From contig CAWCSS010000009.1 in NCBI GenBank assembly GCA_963798325.1, positions 496,001 to 560,000 on the forward strand: a DNA stretch of 64,000 nt, given 5' to 3'. Position 1 is the first letter of the stretch. Every line of letters starts with the position of its first letter. Below are positions 45,655 through 54,596 of this stretch, in pieces. Below the pieces are notes generated by a model. It saw nothing but the letters and a program-made list of their open reading frames with translations. It made no database searches and was not told the origin of the DNA. Origin of the DNA: Solirubrobacter sp963798325 (GTDB taxonomy: Bacteria > Actinomycetota > Thermoleophilia > Solirubrobacterales > Solirubrobacteraceae). Made by a program: the position numbers and the translations under genes.

Positions 45655-46389
45655 TTATCGTCTGCTCTTGGCCAGGCGGCGCGCGAGCTCGGCGAACGTC
45701 GCCTCAACCTCGTCGTCCATCGTGCGCCGGAAGACGGCGAGCAGGGCCTGGGCGGCGAGCGGGCGGACGTGCTCGACGGAGTCGGCCAGCTCGGTCCAGC
45801 CCTCGGCGGTCATGCCGGCCTCCGTGGACGGCTTGATCACATCGTCCATGAACAGCCGGATGAAGTCCTTCGAGACGGCGCGGGCGTGGCGCTCGACGCC
45901 GGCGATCATGTCCAGTGCGTGATCGAGGCTGACGCCGCGCGCGACGACCTCCTCGGCGGCCTGCAGCAGCGCGGGGCTCGGGATCTCGAAGTGGCCGTCG
46001 CCGAGCGGGACGAGCATGCCGAGCTTCTCGGCCTTCTTGAGCAACTGGCGAGGGTCCCCCTGCAGTTGCAGGCGTGTGAGGAGCTCCTCGCCGGTCAGGA
46101 CCTCGGGCGTCTCCGCCGGTCCAGCGCCGGCGCGCTTGAGCGCGAGCATCCGCTCGCCGTCGTCGCCGAGCAGGCGCTTGATGCCCTCGAGCTTGAGCCC
46201 TTCGCGCTGGAGCTCCTGGATCAGCCGCAGACGCTCGATGTGCTGTGGGCCGTAGAAGCCGGTGCGGCCGCGGACCTCGGGCGGCGGCAGCAGCCCGCGC
46301 GCGTGGTGCGAGCGCACGTTGCGCACGGTCAGCCCCGTCTCGCGGGCGAGCTCGTCGATGGTCAGCACCCGTTTCAGGATATCGGCCAC
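45655..46389 (-). CDS. MerR-family transcriptional regulator
   Basis: About 244 residues from GTG at 46389 (a TTG at 46407 would place the start inside the repeat region). The HTH is TIDELARETGLTVRNVRSHH with wing RGLLPPPEVRGRTGFYGPQH, and a dimerisation helix follows (LRLIQELQREGLKLEGIKRLL). The long C-terminal part (about 90-240) is helical and lacks metal-binding cysteines, suggesting an organic ligand. It leads the operon with MFS and LLM genes. The gap to the divergent membrane-protein gene contains three ACAT repeats spaced 15 bp, a probable operator. Confidence 0.82.
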   Translation of the reverse strand: MADILKRVLTIDELARETGLTVRNVRSHHARGLLPPPEVRGRTGFYGPQHIERLRLIQELQREGLKLEGIKRLLGDDGERMLALKRAGAGPAETPEVLTGEELLTRLQLQGDPRQLLKKAEKLGMLVPLGDGHFEIPSPALLQAAEEVVARGVSLDHALDMIAGVERHARAVSKDFIRLFMDDVIKPSTEAGMTAEGWTELADSVEHVRPLAAQALLAVFRRTMDDEVEATFAELARRLAKSRR

Positions 46390-46393
46390 CGGT

Positions 46394-46431
46394 GATACAT
46401 CACACAACGTGACATCAAACGACGTTACATT
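46394..46431. promoter_or_regulatory. Operator candidate: three ACAT repeats at exact 15-bp period
   Basis: ACAT starts at 46397, 46412 and 46427, each in a similar context (GTGATACATCAC, CGTGACATCAAAC, CGTTACATTCC). The first also forms an inverted repeat GTGAT-AC-ATCAC. The array fills the short gap between the MerR gene and the divergent membrane-protein gene, so MerR autoregulation plus control of both genes is inferred. Confidence 0.5.
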
Positions 46432-46439
46432 CCGGCGCC

Positions 46440-48270
46440 ATGGTTGAACTCCTTGCCGCAGCGGCCAAACCGGCCGGCGGCGCCGCCCTGGGACAGGTCG
46501 CGATCGCGTCCGGCGCCGCGGGATTCGTGACCGTCGTCCTGATGTGGCTCGGCCTGGGCCACCGGAGCGGGCGCGTCGGCGTCCTCGGGCGGGTGGGGAG
46601 GTTCTCGCAGCGCGTGTCCGGACTCCCGGCGTGGGCGGCGATCCCCGCCGCGATCATCATCGTCTCGCTGATCACCGCGCTGTTCGGGATGCTGTGGGAC
46701 ATCTCGCTGCACATCGCGCAGGGCCGCGACGAGGGGCCGCTGGCCAACACGGCGCACTACTTCATCCTCGCCGGGCTGTTCGGGGTGTTCTCGTCAGGGT
46801 TCCTGTCGATGTGCCTGCCGCTGGAGAAGCCGTCACGGGTGGCCGTCCGGATCTCCGACGACTGGTACGCGCCGCTGGGCGGGTGCCTGATCGCGGCGTG
46901 CGGGACGTTCGCGCTGATCGGCTTCCCGCTGGACGACGTCTGGCACCGGCTCTTCGGGCAGGACGTGACGCTGTGGGGGCCGACGCACCTGATGCTGATC
47001 GGCGGCGCGGCGATGACCCTCATCGGGCTGGCGGTGCTGCTGGTCGAGGCGGGTACGGCCAACGCGGCCGCGGGGCGCAGGCGCGAGCTTCCGTGGGTGG
47101 CGTGGATGCGGCGGGTGTCGCTGCCGGGCGCGTTCCTGCTCGGGCTCTCGACCTTCCAGGCCGAGTTCGACTTCGGCGTGCCGCAGTTCCGGATGGTCTT
47201 CGGGCCGATGCTGATCATGCTCGCGGCGGGCGTGTCGCTGGTCGCCGCGCGCGTCTGGCTCGGGGCGGGCGCGGCGCTGGGCGCCGCGGTCTTCTGGCTG
47301 GCGATGCGCGGGCTGATGGCGCTGCTCGTCGGACCCGTGCTGGGCGAGCCGCTGCCGCACTTCCCGCTCTATGTGGTCGAGGCGCTGGCGGTCGAGGGGA
47401 TCGCGCTGTTCGTGCGCCGGCCGCTGCCGTTCGCGCTGGCGTGCGGCGCGGCGCTGGGCACGCTGGGACTGGGGGCCGAATGGGGCTGGACACACGTGTG
47501 GATGGTCCTGCCGTGGCCCGCCGCGCTGTTCCCCGAGGGGTTCGTGCTCGGGCTGGCGATGGCGTTCGCGGGCTCACTGGTCGGCGCGTGGCTGGGCGGG
47601 CGCCTGGCGCGCCGACCGGCGCCCGTCGTTGCGCCACGGCGCGCTGGCCGGTGCGGTGACGATCTTCGCGCTGGTCGGGTTCGCGCTGCTCTCGACGGGG
47701 TCGCAGGGCGTGCGCGGGACGGTCGCGCTCACGCCCGCCGGGCCCGGCCAGGTCAACGCCGAGGTCCGCGTCACCCCGCCCGACGGCGCCGACGATGCCG
47801 AGTGGCTGACCGCCACCGCCTGGCAGGGCGGCGGGCTGGTCGTCGATCCGCTCCAGCGCGTCTCGGAGGGCGTCTACCGGACGACCCGGCCGGTGCCGAT
47901 CACCGGCGACTGGAAGACGATGATCCGCCTGCACCGCGGCAACGCCCTGACCGCACTGCCGATCTACCTGCCCGCCGATCCGGCGATCCCGGTCGAGGGC
48001 ATTCCGGCGCGCGGGCGGCTCGAGCGTCCCTTCGGCCCGGAGCGGGAACTGCTCCAGCGCGAGCGCAGGACGGACGCCCCGGGCTGGCTCTGGGGCGTCG
48101 CCTACAGCGTCATCCTGGCGATCGCGCTGGCCTTCCTCGCGTCCTTGGCGTGGGGCGTGCACCGCGTCTCGTCCGCGGCGGCGGCGCGCGGCGAGCGCTT
48201 CTCACGTGAGGGTGTCGACGAGCAGCGCGAGCGCCACGGCGGCCACGAGCACCGAGAAGCCACGGCGTAG
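46440..48270 (+). CDS. Large polytopic membrane protein, one frameshift near 47625
   Basis: About 609 residues. Roughly twelve hydrophobic helices fill the first 400 residues (for example AIPAAIIIVSLITALFGMLW and HLMLIGGAAMTLIGLAVLLV). Polar residues inside or beside the helices recur: WDISLHIAQGRDEG and DDVWHRLFGQDVTLWGPTHL, hinting at metal or proton sites. After the frame change, about residues 400-560 form an extracytoplasmic beta module (TGSQGVRGTVALTPAGP, YRTTRPVPITGDWKTMIR) followed by a last helix. I do not recognise the family. No SD is seen, so it may be leaderless. It overlaps the convergent tauE end by about 70 bp, which makes the true C-terminus uncertain. Confidence 0.65.
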
Positions 48271-48951
48271 GACAGCCTGCGGGAGCTGCTCGGCGATCTG
48301 CGTGCCGAGCAACGCGCCGGTCCCCGTGGCGAGGCCGAGCGTCAGCGTGACGCCGAGGTCCGGCCGCGAGCCCGCGAGCAGGTGGCTGGCCAGCGCGGCG
48401 AGGCCGGTGATGGTGATGATCACCAGCGACGTCGCGACCGCCCGGCGGAACGGAGTGTCGAGCCAGAGCGTCAGCACCGGCACGATCACGAAGCCGCCGC
48501 CGACGCCGAAGAAGCCCGTCATGGCGCCCACGCCGAGGCCGGAGACGACGATCCTGCCCAGCGGCGGGTGCGGGCAGGGGCCGTCGCCGCGTTGCCCGGG
48601 GGCGCCGCGCCACGTGAGGACGGCGGCCAGCAGCATCACCGGCACGAACGCGAGCACGAGCGTCGGCCCTTCGACGCTGCGGCCCGCGAGTGTGCCGAGC
48701 AGCGAGCCGGTGACGGCGGGGAACGCGAACGTGAGCGCGAGCCGCCAGCACACGCGACCGTGGCGGGCGAGCGAGCTCGCGCCGATCGCCGCGGCGAGGC
48801 TCACCACGACAAGGCTCGAGGTGGCCGCCGGGCCGACCGGCTCGTCGAGCACGTAGATCAGGACGGGGAGCGCGAGGATCGCCCCTCCCCCGCCGACCGC
48901 GCCGACGATCAGGCCGATTCCGAGCCCGAGGACGATCGCGAGAACGGTCAC
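48202..48951 (-). CDS. TauE/SafE-family membrane transporter
   Basis: 249 residues from GTG at 48951, which overlaps the anmK stop. Eight helices; the two family motifs GLIVGAVGGGGAILALPVLI and MTGFFGVGGGFVIVPVLT are present at the start of each repeat. The family exports sulfite or organosulfonates and related anions. Placed downstream of the muropeptide-sugar genes, it could move a product of that pathway (for example lactate or acetate), but this is inference. Confidence 0.88.
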   Translation of the reverse strand: MTVLAIVLGLGIGLIVGAVGGGGAILALPVLIYVLDEPVGPAATSSLVVVSLAAAIGASSLARHGRVCWRLALTFAFPAVTGSLLGTLAGRSVEGPTLVLAFVPVMLLAAVLTWRGAPGQRGDGPCPHPPLGRIVVSGLGVGAMTGFFGVGGGFVIVPVLTLWLDTPFRRAVATSLVIITITGLAALASHLLAGSRPDLGVTLTLGLATGTGALLGTQIAEQLPQAVLRRGFSVLVAAVALALLVDTLT

Positions 48952-50009
48952 ACGATGCGCAGCGCGGTCGGCGCCGGCCCGGTCGCTTGGGGCGTGATCG
49001 AGCCGAGGATGCTCGGGTGGCGGGCGCCGGTGGCGGTGTCGAGCGTGCCCGCGCGGCCCCGGACGGTGAGGAAGCCGAGCAGCGCGAACGCGTAGGCCTC
49101 CTTGTCCTGCGCGGGGAGGCCGAGCGCGTCGCTCGTGGTCACCGCGAGCCGCTTGCGCAGCGCGCGCATCAGCGTCGGGTTGCGCACGCCGCCGCCAGAC
49201 GCGATGACCTCGTGGCCCTTCGCCGCGTCGGCGACGGTGATCGCGGTCAACTCGGTGAGCGTGGCGAGCACGTCCTCGGCGCGACGGGCGGACAGATCGC
49301 CGAGGTACGCGAGGTTGAAGTGCTCCTTGCCGGTGCTCTTGGGCGCGGGGCGCGCGTAGTACGGGTCGCGCAGGAGCGCGTCGAGCCAGTCGTGCAGCAC
49401 CGCGCCGTCGGCGGCGAGCCGTCCGTCCTGGTCGTACGGCTCGCCGGTGAGGTGCTGCGCGGCGGCGTCGATGAGCGCGTTCGCCGGGCCGACGTCGAAG
49501 GCGCGTGTGCCGATCGTCAGGTTGGCGATCCCGCCCAGGTTCAGGGCGGCCTGGCCCGGTTGGAGCAGGAGCACGTCGAGGAGGCTGACCAGCGGCGCGC
49601 CCTGGCCGCCGGCGGCGATGTCCCGGCTTCGCAGGTCCGAGATGACCGTGACGCCGGTGCGCTCGGCGATCCACGCCGGCTGGCCGACCTGGAGCGTGCC
49701 CCGTGCCTCGCCGTTCTCGATCCAGTGGTAGAGCGTCTGGCCGTGGCTGGCGATCAGCTCCAGCGGGCCGAAGCGCTCCTGGGCCTGCTGTGCGAGGTCG
49801 GCGAACGCCTGGCCGATCCGCGTGTCGAGGATGCAGACGTCCTTGACCGTGGCCGCCTGCGCGAGGCGCTCTCGGAGCTCGTCGTCGTAGCTCGCGCTGA
49901 GCGAGCCCAGCGGCTTCAACGTCACCGCGTCACCGTCCAGTTCGATGTCCGCCACCGCCGCGTCGATCGCGTCGAACGACGTGCCGGACATCAGGCCCGC
50001 GACCCTCAC
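48948..50009 (-). CDS. anmK: Anhydro-N-acetylmuramic acid kinase
   Basis: 353 residues from GTG at 50009, overlapping murQ by 4 bp (GTGA). GLMSGTSFDAIDAAVADIE (ATP site Asp/Thr), ELIASHGQTLYHW, VISDLRSRDIAAGGQGAPLV (catalytic Asp) and LNLGGIANLT are conserved as in E. coli AnmK. The enzyme converts 1,6-anhydroMurNAc to MurNAc 6-phosphate, the MurQ substrate, so the gene order supplies a complete step pair in murein recycling. Confidence 0.95.
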   Translation of the reverse strand: MRVAGLMSGTSFDAIDAAVADIELDGDAVTLKPLGSLSASYDDELRERLAQAATVKDVCILDTRIGQAFADLAQQAQERFGPLELIASHGQTLYHWIENGEARGTLQVGQPAWIAERTGVTVISDLRSRDIAAGGQGAPLVSLLDVLLLQPGQAALNLGGIANLTIGTRAFDVGPANALIDAAAQHLTGEPYDQDGRLAADGAVLHDWLDALLRDPYYARPAPKSTGKEHFNLAYLGDLSARRAEDVLATLTELTAITVADAAKGHEVIASGGGVRNPTLMRALRKRLAVTTSDALGLPAQDKEAYAFALLGFLTVRGRAGTLDTATGARHPSILGSITPQATGPAPTALRIV

Positions 50010-50884
50010 TCGCCAAGCGCCCGGCGGAGATCGGCGGTCTCGAGGCGGTCGCGCGCCTCGGCAGCGGAGACCTTCGCGCGCAGCATCACGATCGCGACCT
50101 TGGCCTCGTCGCCCGCCTGGGCCAGCGCCGCGGCGGCCTCGTCGCGCGGCGCCCCGGTCACCTGCTCGACGATCCGCGTCGCCCGGTCGCGCAGCTTCTC
50201 GTTCGTCACGCGCACGTCGACCATCAGGTTCCCGTAGGTCTTGCCCAGCCGGACCATGGTGAGTGTGCTGAGCATGTTCAGCACGAGCTTCTGCGCCGTC
50301 CCGGCCTTCAGTCGCGTGGAGCCGGCGACGAACTCGGGGCCGACGACGACCTCGATCGAGAGCTCCGCCGCCTGGCTGAGCTCGGATTCGGTGTTGCACA
50401 CCAGAGCGATGGTCAGGGCGCCTGCCCGTCTCGCCTGCTCGACCGCGCCGAGCACGTACGGGGTGCGCCCGCTCGCGCTGATCCCGACCACGGCGTCCCG
50501 GGCGGTCAGCGCCGGGAGGTCGAGCGCACCCGCGTCGTAGTCGTCCTCGGCCGACTCCGTGGCGTGGCTCACCGCGCCCGGCCCGCCCGCGAGCACCGCC
50601 AGCACCTTGTCGGTGTTGAACGTCGGCCCGCACTCGCTCGCGTCGAGGATCCCGAGCCGCCCGGCCGTGCCCGCACCGGCGTAGATCAGCCGCCCGCCCT
50701 GGTGGAGCCGGTCCGCGATCGCGTCGACGGCCTTCGCGATCTGGTCGTTCGCCGCGGCCACGGCGGCCGGCACCGCGGCGTCGTCGGAGTTCATCAGCCG
50801 CACGAGCTCGGCCGTCGGCAACCGGTCGATGCCCGACCGCTCCGGCCGCGCTTTCTCCGTCGACAGATGCCCAAGACGAGTCAT
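50006..50884 (-). CDS. murQ: N-acetylmuramic acid 6-phosphate etherase
   Basis: 292 residues, intact. STEKARPERSGIDRLPTAEL, the SIS-domain sugar-phosphate site LIYAGAGTAGRLGILDASEC with catalytic Glu, VVGISASGRTPYVLGAVEQA and STRLKAGTAQKLVLNMLST match MurQ/GckR. It splits the lactyl ether of MurNAc-6P to give GlcNAc-6P and D-lactate. Start ATG at 50884 overlaps the kinase gene stop (ATGA). Confidence 0.95.
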   Translation of the reverse strand: MTRLGHLSTEKARPERSGIDRLPTAELVRLMNSDDAAVPAAVAAANDQIAKAVDAIADRLHQGGRLIYAGAGTAGRLGILDASECGPTFNTDKVLAVLAGGPGAVSHATESAEDDYDAGALDLPALTARDAVVGISASGRTPYVLGAVEQARRAGALTIALVCNTESELSQAAELSIEVVVGPEFVAGSTRLKAGTAQKLVLNMLSTLTMVRLGKTYGNLMVDVRVTNEKLRDRATRIVEQVTGAPRDEAAAALAQAGDEAKVAIVMLRAKVSAAEARDRLETADLRRALGE

Positions 50885-51742
50885 GCGCCAGCTCCATCAA
50901 CGAGGGATGCGAACAACGTCGTGCCCTCCGCGAGCCGCCCCGCCCCGGCGAGCCCGTCGCCGAGCGGCGCGCGGGGTCGCACGCCGGGAACGAGCCGCGT
51001 GAGCTCCGCACGGAAGGGATCGAGAATGAGGGCGCCGGCGGCGAACAACCCGCCGGACCATGACACGACAGGCCCCGCCGTGACCACTCGCGCGAGCGCC
51101 GCCGCCGCGGTTCGCGCGAGCTCTCGCCCGGCGTCCTCCCAGATCCCCGCGGCCGCCCTCTCGCCCTCCCGCGCGGCCGCCGCGACGTCGCGCGTGAACG
51201 CGGCGATCGCCGCCGTCGGGTCCGGCGCGTCGTAGATCGCCCCGGATCAGGTCGTCGCCGTAGCGGGCGCGGGCGAGCCGCAGCAGCTCAGGCGAGCCTC
51301 CCGCGCGGCCGTCCGCGGCGCGGGCCGCCATCGCCAGCGCCCGCCGGCCGATCCAGTGGCCGCCGCCGTCGTCGCCGAGCAGTGTTCCCCAGCCGTCGGC
51401 GCGGGCCCAGCCGTCGGCGCCGGCGGCGAGCGCGATCGCTCCCGTGCCCGCGACGATCACCGCGCCCGGCTCGTCGCCGAGCGCGCCGAGGTAGGCGGTC
51501 ACGGCGTCGTTGGTCACGAGCACGCGCGGCGCGTCCCACGCGAGTTCCTCGCCCGCGTAGCCGGTCAGCCCCGCGGCCACGACGTCGACCTCGTGCGCCG
51601 CGACCAGCGCCCGCAGGCCGTCGTAACGGCGCCCGACGCGCCGCAGGCCGGGCATGGACGCGACGTGCTCGACCTCGCCGTCACGCGCGACGGCGATGCG
51701 GCAGCCGCTCTGTCCGCCGTCGATCAGCAGCGCGCGGGTCAC
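50881..51742 (-). CDS. BadF/BadG-type sugar kinase (GlcNAc/MurNAc kinase-like), one frameshift near 51240
   Basis: About 286 residues from GTG at 51742. LIDGGQSGCRIAVARDGEVE (phosphate-1 loop), VTNDAVTAYLGAL, AVIVAGTGAIALAAGADGWA (phosphate-2 loop) and GWGTLLGDDGGGHWIGRRAL fit the N-acetylglucosamine kinase branch of the BadF family; the tail after the shift is VVSWSGGLFAAGALILDPFR. With murQ and anmK it likely phosphorylates GlcNAc or MurNAc released from murein. The 68 bp upstream to the divergent gene presumably hold the operon promoter. Confidence 0.85.
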
Positions 51743-51810
51743 AAGTGGTCTATACCACCTTTACCGCGAACCTTTAAGTTTCATGCAGCAAGCCTGCCGA
51801 CATTAGTCAT

Positions 51811-52359
51811 GTGCCGGTGCGTGCCCTGATCAACCGCCTCCCGCTGATGCTGCGGGCGCTGATCCTCGTACCGCTGCTCGCGGCCGGGCTCGACCAGGCG
51901 CGCGTCTCGTTCGTCTGCGGCCCGGACGCGCAGTCCTGCCTCGACGCGGCCGGCAGCGGCCGCTTCGGCGTCGCGGGCACCGCGCTGCTGATCACCTACG
52001 TGCTGGCCGTGGCCGGCATCGTCGGACGCATCTCCCGCGGGCGAGGGTCGTTGTGGATCGTCGCCGTCGCCGGCCTCTGGGCCGCGTGCGGCGGCCAGGC
52101 CCTGCTCGCCTCCGCACTCGGCACCGGCGCGCTGATCGGCGGCGGCTGGCTGCCGCTGCTGGCGTTCGCGGCCGCCGCGGGCGCGCTGCTCGCACTCGCC
52201 CTGCGCAGCGTCAAGACCCTCCTGCGCACCACCCGCGCACCCCGGCTCGTCACCCGCATCGAACTGATCCTCCGCAGCGCCACCCCGGCACTCAGCCCGC
52301 CGCTGCTCCTCCCCGCCGCCGCCACCCGCGGCCGCGCTCCGCCACTCGTCACGGCTTAA
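51811..52359 (+). CDS. Small membrane protein of unknown function
   Basis: 182 residues from GTG at 51811. About four hydrophobic helices (RALILVPLLAAGLDQAR, TALLITYVLAVAGIVGR, WIVAVAGLWAACGG, LPLLAFAAAAGALLALALR) with one Cys pair (CGPDAQSC) in the first loop. Ends in an Arg/Pro-rich tail. Divergent from the sugar-recycling operon. Not recognised. It is followed 6 bp later by a palindromic doublet with a terminator-like hairpin. Confidence 0.6.
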   Translation: MPVRALINRLPLMLRALILVPLLAAGLDQARVSFVCGPDAQSCLDAAGSGRFGVAGTALLITYVLAVAGIVGRISRGRGSLWIVAVAGLWAACGGQALLASALGTGALIGGGWLPLLAFAAAAGALLALALRSVKTLLRTTRAPRLVTRIELILRSATPALSPPLLLPAAATRGRAPPLVTA

Positions 52360-52365
52360 GCACCA

Positions 52366-52390
52366 CCTAAAGGGGACAGTCCCCTTTAGG
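52366..52390. repeat. 25-bp palindromic repeat, copy 4 (doublet)
   Basis: Perfect CCTAAAGGGGAC, A (52378), GTCCCCTTTAGG, identical to copy 1. Begins 6 bp after the stop of the membrane protein gene. With copy 5 it encloses the hairpin at 52395-52416. Confidence 0.9.
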
Positions 52391-52394
52391 GAAT

Positions 52395-52416
52395 CCGCCC
52401 TGCACAGGGCGGTTTT
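52395..52416 (+). terminator. Hairpin with TTTT between repeat copies
   Basis: CCGCCCTG and CAGGGCGG (8-bp arms, CA between) followed directly by TTTT at 52413-52416. A good intrinsic terminator for the gene ending at 52359, lying inside the palindrome doublet. Confidence 0.7.
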
Positions 52417-52432
52417 CGCCTCGCCCGCGAAA

Positions 52433-52457
52433 TCTAAAGGGGACAGTCCCCTTTAGG
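52433..52457. repeat. 25-bp palindromic repeat, copy 5 (doublet)
   Basis: Left arm TCTAAAGGGGAC (one mismatch), centre A at 52445, right arm GTCCCCTTTAGG, same orientation as copy 4 and 67 bp from it centre to centre. A further partial arm TCTTTAGG follows at 52460-52467. Lies about 60 bp upstream of the DsbA gene. Confidence 0.9.
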
Positions 52458-52519
52458 TTGTCTTTAGGTCTTCGCGGGTCCCCCCGAACCGATGACGAGA
52501 ATTCACAGGAGCACCCGAG

Positions 52520-53257
52520 ATGAACAAGCGCGAGATGCGCGAAGAGCGCCGTGCCGCCCGCCAGGCCGCGGAGCGTGCGGAGCAGATCCAGACCACCCGC
52601 CGCAAGCGGCTGTGGCGGCTGGGGACCGCGGCCGGACTGGCCGCCGTGATCGTCGCCGTGGTGGCCGTGACCGCCTCGAGTGGGAAGCCGAAGTCGCTGA
52701 CCACGAGCACCGTCGTCGCCGGCGTGCAGGAGTCGGGGGGCGTGCTCGGCGATCCGAAGGCGCCGGTGACGATCACCGAGTACGTCGACCTGCAGTGCCC
52801 GATCTGCCGGGAGGCCTCGACCACCGAACTGCCGGCGCTGGTCGACGGTTACGTCAAGACCGGCAAGGTCAAGCTGCAGCTGCGCACGCTGCACTTCATC
52901 GGCGATGACTCGACGACCGCTGCGAAGGTCGCCGCGGGTGCCGAGCGCCAGGGCAAGCTGTGGTCGTTCGTGGAGACCTTCTACGCCAACCAGGGCGAGG
53001 AGAACTCCGGCTACGTGACCGACTCGTTCCTCAAGGGCGTCGCCACCGCCGCCGGCGTCGACGCGAGCAAGGCGATGGACTACGCGAAGACGAGCGGCGC
53101 CCAGGACGCGCTGAACCAGGCCGACGCCGCCGCCCAGGCGGTCGGCGCGAACTCGACGCCGACGTTCACGATCAAGCGGGGCAACGGCGCCGAGAAGGTC
53201 CTCGTCGTCGGCGCGACCGGCCTGCAGGACGCGCTCGACCAGGCGCTGAAGGCATGA
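52520..53257 (+). CDS. Membrane-anchored DsbA-like thiol oxidoreductase
   Basis: 245 residues. A charged N-terminus, one signal-anchor helix (LWRLGTAAGLAAVIVAVVAV, about 36-55), then a thioredoxin fold with DLQCPICREASTTELPAL holding the CxxC (CPIC), an inserted helical domain (DSFLKGVATAAGVDASKAMD) and the cis-Pro loop ANSTPTFTI. It resembles the DsbA-like family of actinobacteria that folds exported proteins. RBS GGAGCA precedes ATG 52520. The stop overlaps the VKOR start (ATGA), pairing oxidant and re-oxidant. Confidence 0.9.
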   Translation: MNKREMREERRAARQAAERAEQIQTTRRKRLWRLGTAAGLAAVIVAVVAVTASSGKPKSLTTSTVVAGVQESGGVLGDPKAPVTITEYVDLQCPICREASTTELPALVDGYVKTGKVKLQLRTLHFIGDDSTTAAKVAAGAERQGKLWSFVETFYANQGEENSGYVTDSFLKGVATAAGVDASKAMDYAKTSGAQDALNQADAAAQAVGANSTPTFTIKRGNGAEKVLVVGATGLQDALDQALKA

Positions 53258-53703
53258 GCGCCGTCGCCATGGAAGCCGGTGCCTCACGCCGCCCGACCCT
53301 TCGCGCCGCGACCGCCGTCGTCGCGCTGATCGGCCTCGGCATCGCCACCTACCTGACGATCGTGCACTACGCCGGCGGCTCGCCCGTGTGCGCGATCGCC
53401 CACGGCTGCGAGACCGTCCAGAAATCCCGCTACGCCGAGTTCGCGGGCGTGCCCGTGGCCGTTCTCGGCCTGCTCGGCTACATCGGCATCCTCGCCTCGC
53501 TGGCACGAGACGACGAGACCTCGCGCACGGTGACCGCGTTCATCTCGATCGCCGGCCTGGCCTTCTCCGGCTATCTCACCTACCTGGAGCTCTTCACGAT
53601 CCACGCCATCTGCATCTGGTGCGTGGGCTCGGCGATCTGCATGCTGGCCCTGACCGTGCTCTCGGTCACGCGGCTGCTGCGTTCGCCCGTGCCCGTGCGT
53701 TGA
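53254..53703 (+). CDS. Vitamin K epoxide reductase (VKOR) homologue
   Basis: 149 residues with four membrane helices. The CxxC active site is HAICIWCVGSAICM (CIWC) in the last helix region and the shuttle cysteines are CAIAHGC after the first helix; a conserved Ser/Trp surround is present. In actinobacteria VKOR replaces DsbB and re-oxidises DsbA-like proteins using menaquinone. The gene overlaps the DsbA gene by 4 bp, strongly supporting that partnership. Confidence 0.93.
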   Translation: MSAVAMEAGASRRPTLRAATAVVALIGLGIATYLTIVHYAGGSPVCAIAHGCETVQKSRYAEFAGVPVAVLGLLGYIGILASLARDDETSRTVTAFISIAGLAFSGYLTYLELFTIHAICIWCVGSAICMLALTVLSVTRLLRSPVPVR

Positions 53704-54561
53704 TCACCAGCGCGGTCCCGGCCAGCAGCAGCACCAGCGCCGGGACCGCCCCCGCCGGCGGCGTCTCCGACAAGCGCCACGGCGGCGATGATCGACGCCA
53801 GCGGCACCGTGAACAGGCCCGACAACGAGACGATCGTCGGGCTGATCGATCGCAGCACGAAGTTGAACAGCGAGTGGCCGATCAGCTGCCCGAGCACGGT
53901 GATGGCGGCGATCCGCAGCCAGTCGATCCCGGAATAGCCCGCCAGCGACTGCCCGCTGATCAGGCACACGATCAGCAGCAGGAAGGCGCACGTGCCGTAA
54001 CAGATGACGGTGTAGGCGAGCGTGTTGAGATCGCGCCGGACGAACCCGCCGGTGACGATGTAGACGCCGCCGAACACGCCGCCGGTGAACGCCAGCGCGT
54101 CGCCCGCCAACGCGCGTGCGTCCAGCGACACGTCGACCCCGGTGATCATCAACACGCCCGCGAGGCAGACCCCGACCCCCACCCACGCCCGCGCCGGCAG
54201 CCGCTCCCCCAGCACCCGCCCGAGCAGCGCCGCCCACACCGCCTGCGAGCACACCAGAGCGCTCGCCGAGGCCACCGACGTGTACGAGAGCGACGGGATG
54301 AACGTCCCGAAGTGAATCGCCAGCGCCGCCCCCGCCAGCAGCGCGAGCTTCAGCGCCCGCGGCGGCACCGCGCCGACCCCGCGGGCGAACAGGAACGGGC
54401 GCGAGGATCACCGCCGCCGCGCCGGTCCGCCAGAACGCGATCGCCAGCGCCGGCGCGGTGCACGCGGCGATCAGCGGTGGCGACGTCGACGCCCCGAGCA
54501 CACCGATGGCGAGAAGCGCGTAATCGCCGCGGTGCTCAGGCAAAGAGCTCGCCAGGTCCAT
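53666..54561 (-). CDS. EamA/DMT-family transporter, frameshifted
   Basis: About 297 residues over frameshifts near 54394 and 53768. Start ATG at 54561 (DYALLAIGVLGASTSPPL), then LALLAGAALAIHFGTFIPSL with typical drug/metabolite transporter spacing, DALAFTGGVFGGVYIVTGGF, and IVSLSGLFTVPLASIIAAVA in the second repeat. Ten helices expected. The stop in the restored frame is 53666-53668, overlapping the VKOR 3' end by 38 bp. Transport substrate unknown. Divergent from the DUF1537 gene (35 bp), so it may import or export its substrate. Confidence 0.78.
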
Positions 54562-54596
54562 TGGCGGGCATGCGCGCAGGGTAGCTTCCAGGGTTG

